DNA from: Candidatus Anammoximicrobium sp.
GTDB taxonomy: Bacteria > Planctomycetota > Planctomycetia > Pirellulales > Pirellulaceae
Direction of reading: 5' to 3'
DNA: 45,321 nucleotides
NCBI GenBank assembly: GCA_012515235.1
Contig: JAAYYU010000185.1
Coordinates: forward strand, 1-45,321
Below, piece after piece: positions 7,924-17,200 of the stretch. The position numbers and the translations under genes were made by a program. The notes below the pieces were generated by a model. It did no database searches. It saw nothing but the letters and a program-made list of their open reading frames with translations, and was not told where the DNA came from. The first letter of the stretch is position 1, and each line of letters begins with the position of its first letter.

Positions 7924-9999
7924 TCAAACGCTTTCCCCGCGTCCCAGGCGGTCCCACAAGCCGATGGCAGCTTGGCGGCCTGTGACCGGCGCTTGGCAGG
8001 CGAAGTTCTCGCACACGTAGACCGTCGGCTCCGGCCCGCACAGCGACTTGCCCTGGAACAAGGCCGCCAAAGGCCCCGAGTCGCCCTCGTGTCCGGGAAC
8101 ACGGCACGCCAGGGTTCGATTCGGCAGATAGCGCCGCCGCAGATCGCTCAGCACGGCCGCCGTATCTCCGCGGGAGGGATCGCCGACGATCGCAATTTCC
8201 GGCAGGGGGCCCAGCAGCATTTCCGCCGCCGCGAGCATCTGGCCGACGGCCGACGGCGCGCGTCGCATCAGTCCCGCGGCCGCGGTGACCGTCCCGTGAG
8301 CCGCCTGCAGATAATCGCTGCGGCCGCACAATTTGCCCAGCCGCAGCAGCGCCGCGGCCGCGACCGCATTGCCGCTGGGAACGCTGCTCTCGTAGAAGTC
8401 CTTGGTTCTCGCGATCAGCTGCTCGTGATCGTCCGCCGTGTAGAAGAAGCCGGCTTGCTGCGGGTCCGCGAAATGGTCCAGGACCAGATCTGCCAGCCGT
8501 ACGGCTGCCTCCATCCACCGCTCGTCGAACTGGGTTTCGTACAGCGTCACCAGCGCTTGGATGAGGAACGCATAGTCGTCCAGATAGGCAGCCAGCTTCG
8601 CCTGCCCGCCGCGCCAGGTGTGCAGCAGGCGGCCGTCCGGGCGCTGCATTTCGCGCAGGATGAACTCGGCCGCGCGCACGGCTGCGTCCTCGTATCTCGG
8701 CTCGTCGAACGCGGCGGCCGCCCTGGCCAGCGGTTCGATCATCAGCGCGTTCCAGCTAAGCAGCACCTTGTCGTCCTTGCCCGGCCGCACCCGGCGATCG
8801 CGGGCGGCAAGCAGTCGCCGCCGGGAGTCGTCCAATTCCGCCTGCAGATCGTCCGGGTCCCGACCTGTCAGCTGGGCATACTCCTGGATCGTCCGGGGAA
8901 GATTCAGAATGCTGCGACCCTCGAAATTGCCGGCCTCGGTCACGTCGTACACGTCGCAGAAACGCGCGCCGCGTTCGCGGCCGAGCCGTTGGTGGATCTC
9001 CGCCGGCGTCCAGACGTAGAACTTGCCCTCCTCGCCTTCGCTGTCGGCGTCTTCGGAGCTGTGGAAGCCGCCGGCCGCGTCGGTCAAGTAGTTCAGCACG
9101 TAGTCCAGCGTCTCGCGAGCCACGCGGCGATACGTGGCGCGGCCGGTGGCCAGGTAGGCGTCCAGGTACGTGGCCGCGAGCAAGGCGTTGTCGTACAGCA
9201 TCTTCTCGAAGTGCGGCACCAGCCAGCGTTCATCGACCGAATAGCGGGCAAAACCGCCGCCCAAATGATCGTAGATTCCGCCGTGCGCCATCTTGTCCAG
9301 GTTCCGCTGCACCATCTGCAGCAGGCCGTCGCGCCCCGTCCGCCGCCACATCCGCAGCAAGAATTGCAGCGCCATCGCGTGCGGGAACTTGGGCTTCGAG
9401 CCGAACCCGCCGTGGACCGCATCGAATTCGCGCGCGAGTTGCCCGACCGCCTCCTGGAACAACGGCGGGCCGACAACGACATCGTCCGCTTCCGGCACGC
9501 CGGATTGCTGCAGAAACTGAGTCAGCTGCGCCGCCTGCTGGACAGCCTCGCTGCGCCGCGTCCGCCACAGTTCATCGACCGCCTGGATGACCTGGATGAA
9601 CCCCGGCATGCCCATCCGCGCGTACGGCGGCCAGTACGTCCCGCCGTAGAAGGGCTGTAAGTCCGGCGTCAGGAACACGGACATCGGCCAGCCGCCGTGC
9701 CGAGTCATGACTTGGACCGCCGTCATGTAGATCTGGTCCAGGTCCGGCCGTTCTTCCCGATCGACCTTGATGCAGATGAAGCGCGCGTTCAGAAATGCGG
9801 CAATCTCCGGATTGTCGAAGCTCTCGTGCTCCATCACGTGGCACCAGTGGCAGGCCGCATAACCGATCGACAGGAAGATCGGTTTCTGCTCCGCTCTCGC
9901 CCGCGTCAGCGCGTCTGAACCCCACGGATACCAATCGACGGCGTTGTCCTTGTGCTGCAGCAGATAGGGACTGGTTTCGAGGGCAAGCCGATTTGACAT
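7924..9999 (-). CDS. DUF255 thioredoxin-domain protein (YyaL/SPATA20 family)
   Basis: This 691-residue protein matches the YyaL/spermatogenesis-associated protein 20 family from end to end: an N-terminal thioredoxin-like DUF255 domain followed by an (alpha/alpha)6-barrel like that of N-acylglucosamine 2-epimerases and glycosidases. The family start NRLALETSPYLLQHKDNAVD is followed by the redox-like motif AACHWCHVMEHESF and by HGGWPMSVFLTPD. The barrel includes GGFARYSVDERWLVPHFEKM, and the C-terminus has CENFACQAPVT. The start at 9999 (MSNRLAL) is the conserved family start; a much longer open frame upstream is a reading artefact through the divergent promoter region. The biochemical role of the family is not settled. 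The small lipoprotein gene ends 7 bp upstream, so the two are likely co-transcribed. Confidence 0.92.
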   Translation of the reverse strand: MSNRLALETSPYLLQHKDNAVDWYPWGSDALTRARAEQKPIFLSIGYAACHWCHVMEHESFDNPEIAAFLNARFICIKVDREERPDLDQIYMTAVQVMTRHGGWPMSVFLTPDLQPFYGGTYWPPYARMGMPGFIQVIQAVDELWRTRRSEAVQQAAQLTQFLQQSGVPEADDVVVGPPLFQEAVGQLAREFDAVHGGFGSKPKFPHAMALQFLLRMWRRTGRDGLLQMVQRNLDKMAHGGIYDHLGGGFARYSVDERWLVPHFEKMLYDNALLAATYLDAYLATGRATYRRVARETLDYVLNYLTDAAGGFHSSEDADSEGEEGKFYVWTPAEIHQRLGRERGARFCDVYDVTEAGNFEGRSILNLPRTIQEYAQLTGRDPDDLQAELDDSRRRLLAARDRRVRPGKDDKVLLSWNALMIEPLARAAAAFDEPRYEDAAVRAAEFILREMQRPDGRLLHTWRGGQAKLAAYLDDYAFLIQALVTLYETQFDERWMEAAVRLADLVLDHFADPQQAGFFYTADDHEQLIARTKDFYESSVPSGNAVAAAALLRLGKLCGRSDYLQAAHGTVTAAAGLMRRAPSAVGQMLAAAEMLLGPLPEIAIVGDPSRGDTAAVLSDLRRRYLPNRTLACRVPGHEGDSGPLAALFQGKSLCGPEPTVYVCENFACQAPVTGRQAAIGLWDRLGRGESV

Positions 10000-10006
10000 G
10001 ACGTCT

Positions 10007-10243
10007 TCAACGCACTCCCAGATTCCGTTCGATTTCCCGCGCCCGGTCGTCGATCCCGAGCATCTGGCCGGGAGGCCCCGGCTTGCGGAAGGACTCGCCC
10101 ACGCTGGGCTCCGGGTCGGCCGGCTCGATCGGGGGCTGCGGCCCCAATGAAGTGCAGCCCGCCAGCCCCAGCAAGGCCAGCCCCAACGCCACCGAGGCGA
10201 ATTGCAGCGACTTACGAATCGGGTTGAAGAGTTGCGGAAACAT
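10007..10243 (-). CDS. Small putative lipoprotein
   Basis: This 78-residue protein has a positively charged start (NPIRKS), a hydrophobic h-region (FASVALGLALLG) and a lipobox LAGC ending at Cys30, followed by a Pro/Glu-rich mature part of 48 residues. Signal peptidase II cleavage and lipidation at Cys30 are predicted. No domain is recognised. The gene ends 7 bp before the DUF255 gene and is divergent from bshB1 across about 227 bp, which should hold both promoters. Confidence 0.7.
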   Translation of the reverse strand: MFPQLFNPIRKSLQFASVALGLALLGLAGCTSLGPQPPIEPADPEPSVGESFRKPGPPGQMLGIDDRAREIERNLGVR

Positions 10244-10470
10244 GGCAATCGGAGGGGACCAGAAGTGGAGGAATCCTGGGTGCTAGCATCGTCCGTCATG
10301 ACGTGCGGCCGTGGCCAGCGCAAGCCGCGCCGGAACTGTCTCAAAACCGGGCGGACAAGTCCAGGCCAGTTGAACGAAACAGCGGCGGCGGGCATGATAG
10401 CAGCTGTCGGGCAAGGCATTGCCCGTCCACGGTCCGCCCTTCTCGCCAGTGCCGCAGAGGCCGCAGGAAC

Positions 10471-11223
10471 ATGAACCCAAGCCCAACCGCTCCTTTGCCG
10501 GATTCCGCTCCTGACCCTGGGCCGTCCCCCTTGTCGCTGGACGTGCTGGTGATCGCCCCGCACCCGGACGACGCCGAGCTGGGCGCGGCCGGGGCCCTGT
10601 TGAAGCTGCGGGCGGAAGGGATGCGCGTGGGGGTGCTGGATTTGACTGACGGCGAGCCGACGCCGTACGGTTCGCCGGAGCAGCGGGCCCGCGAGACGGC
10701 GGCGGCCACGGAGGTCCTGGGATTGGACTGGCGGCGGAACCTGGGCTTGCCCAATCGCAGTCTGGAACCGACCCTGGACGCCCGCCGACGGTTGGCGGAG
10801 GTGATTCGCGAGGTCCGGCCGCGCTGGCTGTTTGCGCCGCACTGGGTCGACGCCCACCCCGACCACGTCGCCGCGACACAGTTGATCGAAGCGGCCCGAT
10901 TCTGGGCCAAGCTGACCAAATGCGAGCTGGCCGGTCAGCCCCATCACCCGCAGCGGATCTATTACTACTACTGCGTCCACTTGAAGCTGGCTCCCCAGCC
11001 GGCCTTCGTGTTGGACATCAGCGCGTGCTGGGACCGCAAGCTGGCCGCCATCCGCTGCTATCACAGCCAGTTCATCGAGGGCCGGCCGGATGAACCGCCG
11101 ACGTTCCTGGACCGTCTGCGCGACGAGGCGGCCTACTGGGGCAAGACGATCGGCGTGGCGTACGGGGAACCGTACACGTGCCGCGAGCCGGTCGGGCTGA
11201 CAAGCTTGCAGTCGCTGATTTAG
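10471..11223 (+). CDS. bshB1: PIG-L/LmbE-family deacetylase, bacillithiol biosynthesis BshB1-like
   Basis: This 250-residue zinc deacetylase is of the type that removes the acetyl group from GlcNAc-malate in bacillithiol synthesis. The metal motif APHPDDAELG is at about residues 29-38. The second His motif DAHPDHVAATQLIEAARFWA is near 127-146 and closely resembles BshB1 rather than general LmbE proteins. DLTDGEPTPYGSPEQRARE, SLEPTLDARR and the C-terminal CYHSQF are also typical. The start at 10471 follows GCAGGAAC; the upstream open frame lacks similarity. BshA and BshC are not in the window, so the pathway assignment rests on this sequence alone. The dus gene follows in the same direction, 98 bp downstream. 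Confidence 0.85.
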   Translation: MNPSPTAPLPDSAPDPGPSPLSLDVLVIAPHPDDAELGAAGALLKLRAEGMRVGVLDLTDGEPTPYGSPEQRARETAAATEVLGLDWRRNLGLPNRSLEPTLDARRRLAEVIREVRPRWLFAPHWVDAHPDHVAATQLIEAARFWAKLTKCELAGQPHHPQRIYYYYCVHLKLAPQPAFVLDISACWDRKLAAIRCYHSQFIEGRPDEPPTFLDRLRDEAAYWGKTIGVAYGEPYTCREPVGLTSLQSLI

Positions 11224-11321
11224 ACGCCCCGGCCCTTTGCGCGGTTCGCAAACGTGAGCCGGCTGCCCCCTTGGCGCAAAGGCTGCTGTCCCGCACGATG
11301 CGCGAGAGGAGCGCGCCGACC

Positions 11322-12356
11322 GTGAATCCCAATCAACCCAACCTGGCGACGAAAATCGAACCGCTGCGAATCGGCCCCGTGGTCGTGGATCCGCCGGTGC
11401 TGCAGGCGCCGATGGCGGGGTTCACGAATTATGCGTTCCGGCAAATCGTGCGGGAGTTCGGCGGGGCGGGGTTATTGGCGACCGAGATGGTCTGCGCGCG
11501 GGGGTTCGCCTGGCTGGACGACCACGACTTGGAGCATCCGGACCGGCTGTGGGGCGTGCGGGATGAGCCGCGGCCGCTGGCCGTCCAGATCTGGGACAAC
11601 AATCCGGACACGCTGGCGCGAGTGGGCGCGCGGCTGGCCCACGAATACCGGGTGAGCGTCGTGGACATCAACTTCGGCTGTCCGGTGCGCGACGTGAGCG
11701 AGAAAGCTCAAAGCGGGTCGTACCTGCTGCGGTTTCCCGAGCGAATCGGGGCGATCGTCGCCCGCGTTGTCCAGGCCTGCGCTCCGACGCCGGTGACGGC
11801 CAAGATCCGCTTGGGTTGCACCCGCGAAGAAATCCGCGCCATCGAAATCGCCCAGGTGGTCGAAGCCGCCGGCGCCGCCGCGCTCACGGTGCATGGGCGC
11901 GTCGCCCAGGACTACTTCAAAGGCCACGCGGACTGGGACCAGATCGCCGCCGTCAAGCCGCATTTGCAGCGCATGCCGCTGATCGGCAACGGCGATTTGG
12001 ATTCGGCCGACAAAGTGGTGTACGCGCTGCGGCACTACGGGGTAGACGGCGCGATGATCGCCCGCGCGGCGCTGGGCCGGCCGTGGCTGTTCCGCCAGGT
12101 CCGGGCGGCGATCCGCGGCGAGCCGGTGCCGCCCGAACCGTCGCTGGACGAGCAGCGGGAGATTCTGTTGCGTCACTTCCGGTTAGTGCTCCAGCGGTTC
12201 GGCGACGAGAGAGGGACGATGCTGATGCGGAAGTATGCCTGCTGTTATGCCCAGGGCCGGCCCGGCGCCCGGCACTTCCGGACCGCCATTGCCCAGGCGG
12301 GGACGCCGGACAAGTTCGATGCCATCGTCGAGCGTCACTTTCCGCGGGAGCCGTGA
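11322..12356 (+). CDS. dus: tRNA-dihydrouridine synthase
   Basis: This 344-residue FMN enzyme reduces uridines in tRNA D loops. Family motifs run in order: LQAPMAGFTNYAFR (FMN-binding start of the TIM barrel), DINFGCPVRDV with the catalytic Cys, TAKIRLG, ALTVHGRVAQDYFKG, PLIGNGDL and GAMIARAALGRPWLF. The C-terminal helical tRNA-binding part follows. The chosen start is GTG at 11322, about 10 nt after AGAGGAG at 11305-11311. An in-frame ATG at 11298 would add eight residues and is a possible alternative. The DusA/B/C subclass is not clear from motifs alone. Confidence 0.93.
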   Translation: MNPNQPNLATKIEPLRIGPVVVDPPVLQAPMAGFTNYAFRQIVREFGGAGLLATEMVCARGFAWLDDHDLEHPDRLWGVRDEPRPLAVQIWDNNPDTLARVGARLAHEYRVSVVDINFGCPVRDVSEKAQSGSYLLRFPERIGAIVARVVQACAPTPVTAKIRLGCTREEIRAIEIAQVVEAAGAAALTVHGRVAQDYFKGHADWDQIAAVKPHLQRMPLIGNGDLDSADKVVYALRHYGVDGAMIARAALGRPWLFRQVRAAIRGEPVPPEPSLDEQREILLRHFRLVLQRFGDERGTMLMRKYACCYAQGRPGARHFRTAIAQAGTPDKFDAIVERHFPREP

Positions 12357-12481
12357 ACCGCGGCTCGAAGCGGGCTGTACGTGTTGCCGTTTCACGAGAT
12401 CTTGTCTTCCTGCACACGTTTGGAAGACGCGAGTTGGCACTTGCCCGGCCGCCGGCCGCGCGGCGACGGCGGCAGAAGACG

Positions 12482-13153
12482 TCACGATGCAGGCTCGATT
12501 CCCGCCGCTCGCAACTGGGCGACCAAGCGTTCGTTTCGCTGCCGCTCCTGTTCGGCACGCTGCCGCTCCTGTTCGGCCTGGGCCGCGAGTTCGACGTAGG
12601 TGGCCAGCGGCCGGCCATCGGGTCGCAGAACCTGCAACTCGCCGCGGGACAGGTCGAATCGCACTCCCAGGCGGGGACTGGTCCAGCCATCTACCTGCTC
12701 GATCTCGGTCAAGGAACCGCCTTCGCGGAACCAGCCTTCGAGCAATTGCGTGTCGGGGTCGAACAGGTAGAATTCTTCCACGCCAAAACGTTCATAGAAG
12801 CGGAACTTGCGGATCGTTTCGGCCGGGCGATTTCCCGGCGAAAGGATCTCAAACACGACTTGCGGCGCGACATCGCCTTCTTCCCATTGCCGATAGGATC
12901 CGCGGTCGCCCTTGGGACGACCAAAGACGACCATGACGTCCGGCGCCGCCCGCAGCGTATTGTTGCCCTCGACGGGATACCACAGCAGATCTCCCGCGAC
13001 GAACACGTTGGGATCATCTCGAAACAGCGCATCGAGGCCGCCCTGCAGCCTGACGATCCAGCGGAATTGGACGGTGTTGTCGGCCATGGGTTGCCCATCG
13101 CTGTCAGGGTACTGGATCTCAGCACGCGTGCGGCTGGCAATTTGTGTGCTCAT
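12482..13153 (-). CDS. Uma2 family (DUF820) PD-(D/E)XK nuclease-like protein
   Basis: This 223-residue protein belongs to the Uma2/DUF820 family, which has a restriction-endonuclease-like fold and is often found in many copies in planctomycetes and cyanobacteria. Visible family elements are APDVMVVFGRPKG (the acidic position of the PD motif), PQVVFEILSPGNRPAETIRKF (the E-x-L strand) and FGVEEFYLFDPDTQLLEGW. The C-terminus after about residue 185 is a charged Gln/Glu/Arg coiled coil with an AEQERQR repeat. The start was set at 13153. Uma2 proteins are annotated as endonucleases, but the function in vivo is largely unproven. It is flanked by unrelated housekeeping genes. Confidence 0.88.
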   Translation of the reverse strand: MSTQIASRTRAEIQYPDSDGQPMADNTVQFRWIVRLQGGLDALFRDDPNVFVAGDLLWYPVEGNNTLRAAPDVMVVFGRPKGDRGSYRQWEEGDVAPQVVFEILSPGNRPAETIRKFRFYERFGVEEFYLFDPDTQLLEGWFREGGSLTEIEQVDGWTSPRLGVRFDLSRGELQVLRPDGRPLATYVELAAQAEQERQRAEQERQRNERLVAQLRAAGIEPAS

Positions 13154-13235
13154 CGACGATGGCCCTCGTTCCGGCGATAACGTGTTTGCATTATAGCCCC
13201 CGCCGGGCGCCACGCCAACCAAGGAATTCCGCGAA

Positions 13236-14066
13236 TCAACCGCGGCCCGCGCCGTCCGATTCCCCGCCGGGCGCGCACAACACGATGCCGGCCAACACTA
13301 ATTCCGGGATAACCCGCGCCTGCGGCAGAAAGGCGGCCAGTCGCTCCGCATCCCCGCCGGCGACGAATACTTGAGGCGGGGAAGCCAGTTCGCCGGCAAT
13401 CCGCTGAGTCAACTCGCGGACCGCGCCGACTTGCCCCCAGAACAGACCGCTGCGGATGGCTGCGGCGGTCGATTTGCCGACCACGGGCGGCGGGTCGGCC
13501 GCGGGGTCGTGGTCGACGTGAGGCAGAAGATCCGTGCCCTCGGCCAAGGCTTTCGTGGTCAAACGGAATCCCGGCAGGATCACGCCCCCCTCGAAGACCC
13601 CGTCGGCAGACACGAGGTCGACGGTGATGGCGGTCCCGGCGTCGACGACAATCGCCGACCGATTGGGGTCACGTAGATGGTTGACCGCGACGGCGGCCGC
13701 CAAGCGGTCGGCGCCCACCTGCTGCGGTTGCTCGACGTGAATCTGCAAAGGGAAATCCGTATTCCGCAGCAGCCGGTAACGATCGTACGGCCGCCGGGCC
13801 TGCACCCAACCGGCCAGACGCCGCTCGGCTTGACGTTGGACGGCGGCGACGTACCAAGCCATTTTTTCGGCGGGCAGCAGCGCGGCCAGGGAATCGCCAT
13901 CGGCTTCGTGGGTGGGCAGACTCCAAACCCGCGCAGGCTGCGGCAGACCGGGTCCGGACTCGCGGGGAAAGAGCCCGAACTTGATTTGATGGTTGCCGAT
14001 GTCGACGGCCAGCAGAGGTAGGCGCGCAAGCGTACACACAGTTTTAGCAGTATCTCCAAGGGACAA
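13236..14066 (-). CDS. coaX: Type III pantothenate kinase
   Basis: This protein of up to 276 residues belongs to the acetate-and-sugar kinase/Hsc70/actin fold and phosphorylates pantothenate, the first step to coenzyme A. Motifs are LLAVDIGNHQIKFGLF (phosphate 1 loop, Asp22-x-Gly-Asn), QVGADRLAAAVAV (catalytic Asp region), SAIVVDAGTAITVDLV (phosphate 2) and GGVILPGFRLTTKALAEGT. The frame opens with TTG at 14066. A GTG at 14039 would start nine residues later and is equally compatible with the family; neither has an ideal Shine-Dalgarno, so the start is uncertain. The C-terminus is short and Gly/Asp-rich. Confidence 0.88.
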   Translation of the reverse strand: MSLGDTAKTVCTLARLPLLAVDIGNHQIKFGLFPRESGPGLPQPARVWSLPTHEADGDSLAALLPAEKMAWYVAAVQRQAERRLAGWVQARRPYDRYRLLRNTDFPLQIHVEQPQQVGADRLAAAVAVNHLRDPNRSAIVVDAGTAITVDLVSADGVFEGGVILPGFRLTTKALAEGTDLLPHVDHDPAADPPPVVGKSTAAAIRSGLFWGQVGAVRELTQRIAGELASPPQVFVAGGDAERLAAFLPQARVIPELVLAGIVLCAPGGESDGAGRG

Positions 14067-14207
14067 TGGCCGTCTCGTCCTGCGGCCGGATCTTCACGCG
14101 CCAAGCATCGAATGACAGGGGGCCAACGGCAGATCGCCGGCTTACCGCCGTGTTCACTCGACACCCTTCACGTGGCCAGGGCACCAGCCCGGCTGGCCCC
14201 CGATGCG

Positions 14208-17200
14208 TCAGGACTTCTTCTTCTCTTCGTCGCCCGGCTTCTTTTCATAGAACTGCAACAGATCGGAAAACGACCGCATCGGCTCCTTGCCTTCGACCAT
14301 GGCGTCGGTAATCGGCCGAACTTGTTTGGGTTTGCGGGATTTGACCTCGGTGACCCGCAGTCGCTCGCCGCCGCGTTGCCCCTGGGACGAGCGGCCCTCG
14401 TAGCGGCGGCCTTGGGGCGCTCGACCGGGCCGGCCTTCCGGACGCCTTTCCGGGCGGGCCGCCGCGGGCGGCCGTTCGCGCCGCTCCGGCTGCGGCCTTT
14501 CCGTGCCCGGCCTGATCGCCGTGAGCGACACGCGGCGCCGCTGTTTGTCGACCTCCACCACCCACACGTTCAGGATGTCACCCACGCTCACGACCTCGTG
14601 CGGATCCTTGACGAAACGGTCCGCCAGGCGGCTGATGTGGATCAAGCCGCTGTCGGGCAGGCCGATATCCACAAAGGCGCCGAAATCCACGACGTTCAGG
14701 ATGGTCCCCATCAGTTCCATGCCCGGCTGGAGATGCTCCAGTTTCATGACCTGGCGGCGAAACGCCGGTTGGGGCAGGTCTTCGCGCGGGTCGCGGCCGG
14801 GCCGCTGCAAGGAGTTCAAGATGTCCTGCAGCAGGTGTTCGCCGACGCCTAGTTCGGCGGCCAAGGCGGCCGGATCGGCCCGCGACGCGCGTTCGGCCAG
14901 CGACAGCGCGGGGGGCGCGGCGGCGGTGGCATCGTCCGCCTCCGCGACCGAGGGCGGCGGCCCGGCCGAGGCGGCGGGAGCCGGCGGCTCGACGGGCATT
15001 GCCGCCGCCGCGACGGCTTCCGCAGCTTCAGCGATGGCCGGAACCGGTTCGGCCTCGCCAGCCGGCTCGGCAGGCCCAGGTGCGGCCACTTGTTCCGAGG
15101 TCGCGGCGCCCGGTGGCTCCGCGACGGGCTCCTCGGCCGCGGCCGGCGGAGAGGGCTCCGCTGCCGGGGATGCGGCGGGCTCGCCGGGCGCAGCGGGCTC
15201 AGGGAACGCAGCGGACGCAGCGGACTCGCTGGGCGCTGGCAGCTCGCTGGGCGCTGGCGGCTCGGCGTCCGCCGGTTCCGCCTGCACGGCCTCTACCACG
15301 CCTGTGCCAAAAGCCGGCCGGACCGCGGCGTCGGCCAGCTTGCCGCGCCCCGCGAGTTGTCGGGCCAACTCGGCCTCGCTGCCCCCCAACTGCTCGAGCA
15401 CTCGCTGGGCGATGGGATAGCTTTCCGGGTGAATCCAGGTGGCGTCCAGCGGGTTGTCACCGCCCATAATCTTCAGGAATCCGGCCGCCTGGATGAACGT
15501 CGCATCGCCGAATCCGGGAACGTTGCGAAACTGGTCGCGGTTGCGGAACGGGCCGTGCTTCTGGCGGTACTCGTACATCCGCCGCGCGGTCAGCTGATTC
15601 AGCCCGGAGACGTAGCGAAGCAGGGCCGGGCTGGCAGTATTCACATCGACGCCCACGAAGTTCACGCACGATTCGACCACGGCGTCCAGCGAAACTTCCA
15701 GATGCTTGGATTTGACGTCGTGCTGATACAGCCCCACGCCGATGTTCGCCGGATTGATCTTGACCAGTTCCGACAGCGGATCCTGCAACCGGCGACCGAT
15801 GGAGACGGCGCTGCGCAACACGGGATCAAAACGGGGCAATTCCTCGCGGCCCACGGAACTGGTCGAGTAGACGCTGGCCCCCGCTTCGTTGACGGTGACG
15901 TACTGCACGTCGTGATCCTTCAACTCGTGGGCGATGATGTCCGCGATCAGCCGCTCGCTTTCGCGACAGGCCGTGCCGTTGCCGATGGCGATCACCGGAA
16001 TATGGTACATCAGGACCATCTCGACGATCTGCTGGCGTCCGCGGCGGACGATCTCGTCTTTGCCGATGACGTGGATCACGGTGTGGCCCAGCACGTTGCC
16101 GAATTCGTCCAGCGCCGCCAGCTTGCAGCCGCTGCGGAACCCCGGATCGACGGCCAGCACCCGGCGGTCGCGGACGGGCGGTTGCAGCAGCAGTTGGCGC
16201 AGGTTGCGGGCGAAGACCTGCACCGCGTGCAATTCGGCCTTCTCAGTCAGTTCGCGGCGCACTTCGCGCTCCAGGCTGGGCAACAGCAGCCGGATCAAGG
16301 CGTCCCGCAGGCAACCGCGCAGTAACTCGGCATGAGGATGGTCGGGGCGGATCAAACGCTGCTCGGCCCGTTCGTACAGGGCCGCCGGGTCGACCTCGAC
16401 CTTCACGCGCAGGATCTTGGACCGCTCGCCGCGATTGATCGCCAACAGCCGGTGCGGCGGGATCTTGGCCAGCGGTTCCTGGTAGCGGAAGTAATCCTTA
16501 AAGGACTCGATCTTCTTCTCCCGCTTCCGCTGCTTGGCCTCCTTGCGACTCTTGGCAGCCAACTGCTTCAGCGTCAGCTTGGGGACGGACCTGGCAGCCA
16601 AGGGGCCGACGCCGGGCGCAGGTTTTGCCTTGGCGTCTGAGGGCTCATTGCCCGCGGCAGCCTGCGGCGGAGGCGACGGCTGGACGCCCGCGGCGGCGGC
16701 GGTCTCCGCGCCAGGCAACGGAGACGGCGCGTCGGACGCGGGCTCGCCGGCCTGGACGCCTTCCGCGGGCGTGCCGGCCTGGGCGGGCTGAGCGACTTCG
16801 GCCGCCGCCTCGGTCGCGACTTCGGTCGCCGCCTCGGTCGCCGGCGCCGGCTGGCTGGCGTCCGCGGGCGGCGCGTCTTCGGCGTCGGCGGACGCCACGG
16901 CCTCGGCCGGAAGGTCGCTTGGGCTCGAAGCCGCAAGCTGGTCACCGGCTGCGTCCGGCGTGGCGACGGCGGTCTCCTCCACGACCGGTTCGGCGGGTGG
17001 CTCCGTCGTTTCCGCAGCCAGTTCGCCGCCCAGTTCCGACTCGGTCGTTGCCTCCTGTTTCGTTTCTTCGTCCTGGCCGGGGGCCTCGGCTTCCGCTTCC
17101 TCGTCGGACTCGCCGTCGGCCTGCACAGCGTCCTCTTCGTCCTCGTCCTTCGCTTCGCCGGTTTCCTCAATCCGCGCGCTGACCAGTTTGCCAGTCCTTT

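Noticed and set aside
14503..15420. Long Ala/Ser/Gly-rich plus-strand frames opposite Tex
   Set aside because: They are antisense shadows of the low-complexity part of tex; the minus frame carries the conserved domains.
16574..17170. Arg/Pro-rich minus frame that could be read as a basic protein
   Set aside because: It is an alternate phase of the acidic Ala/Pro insertion of tex; repeated codons make every phase open.
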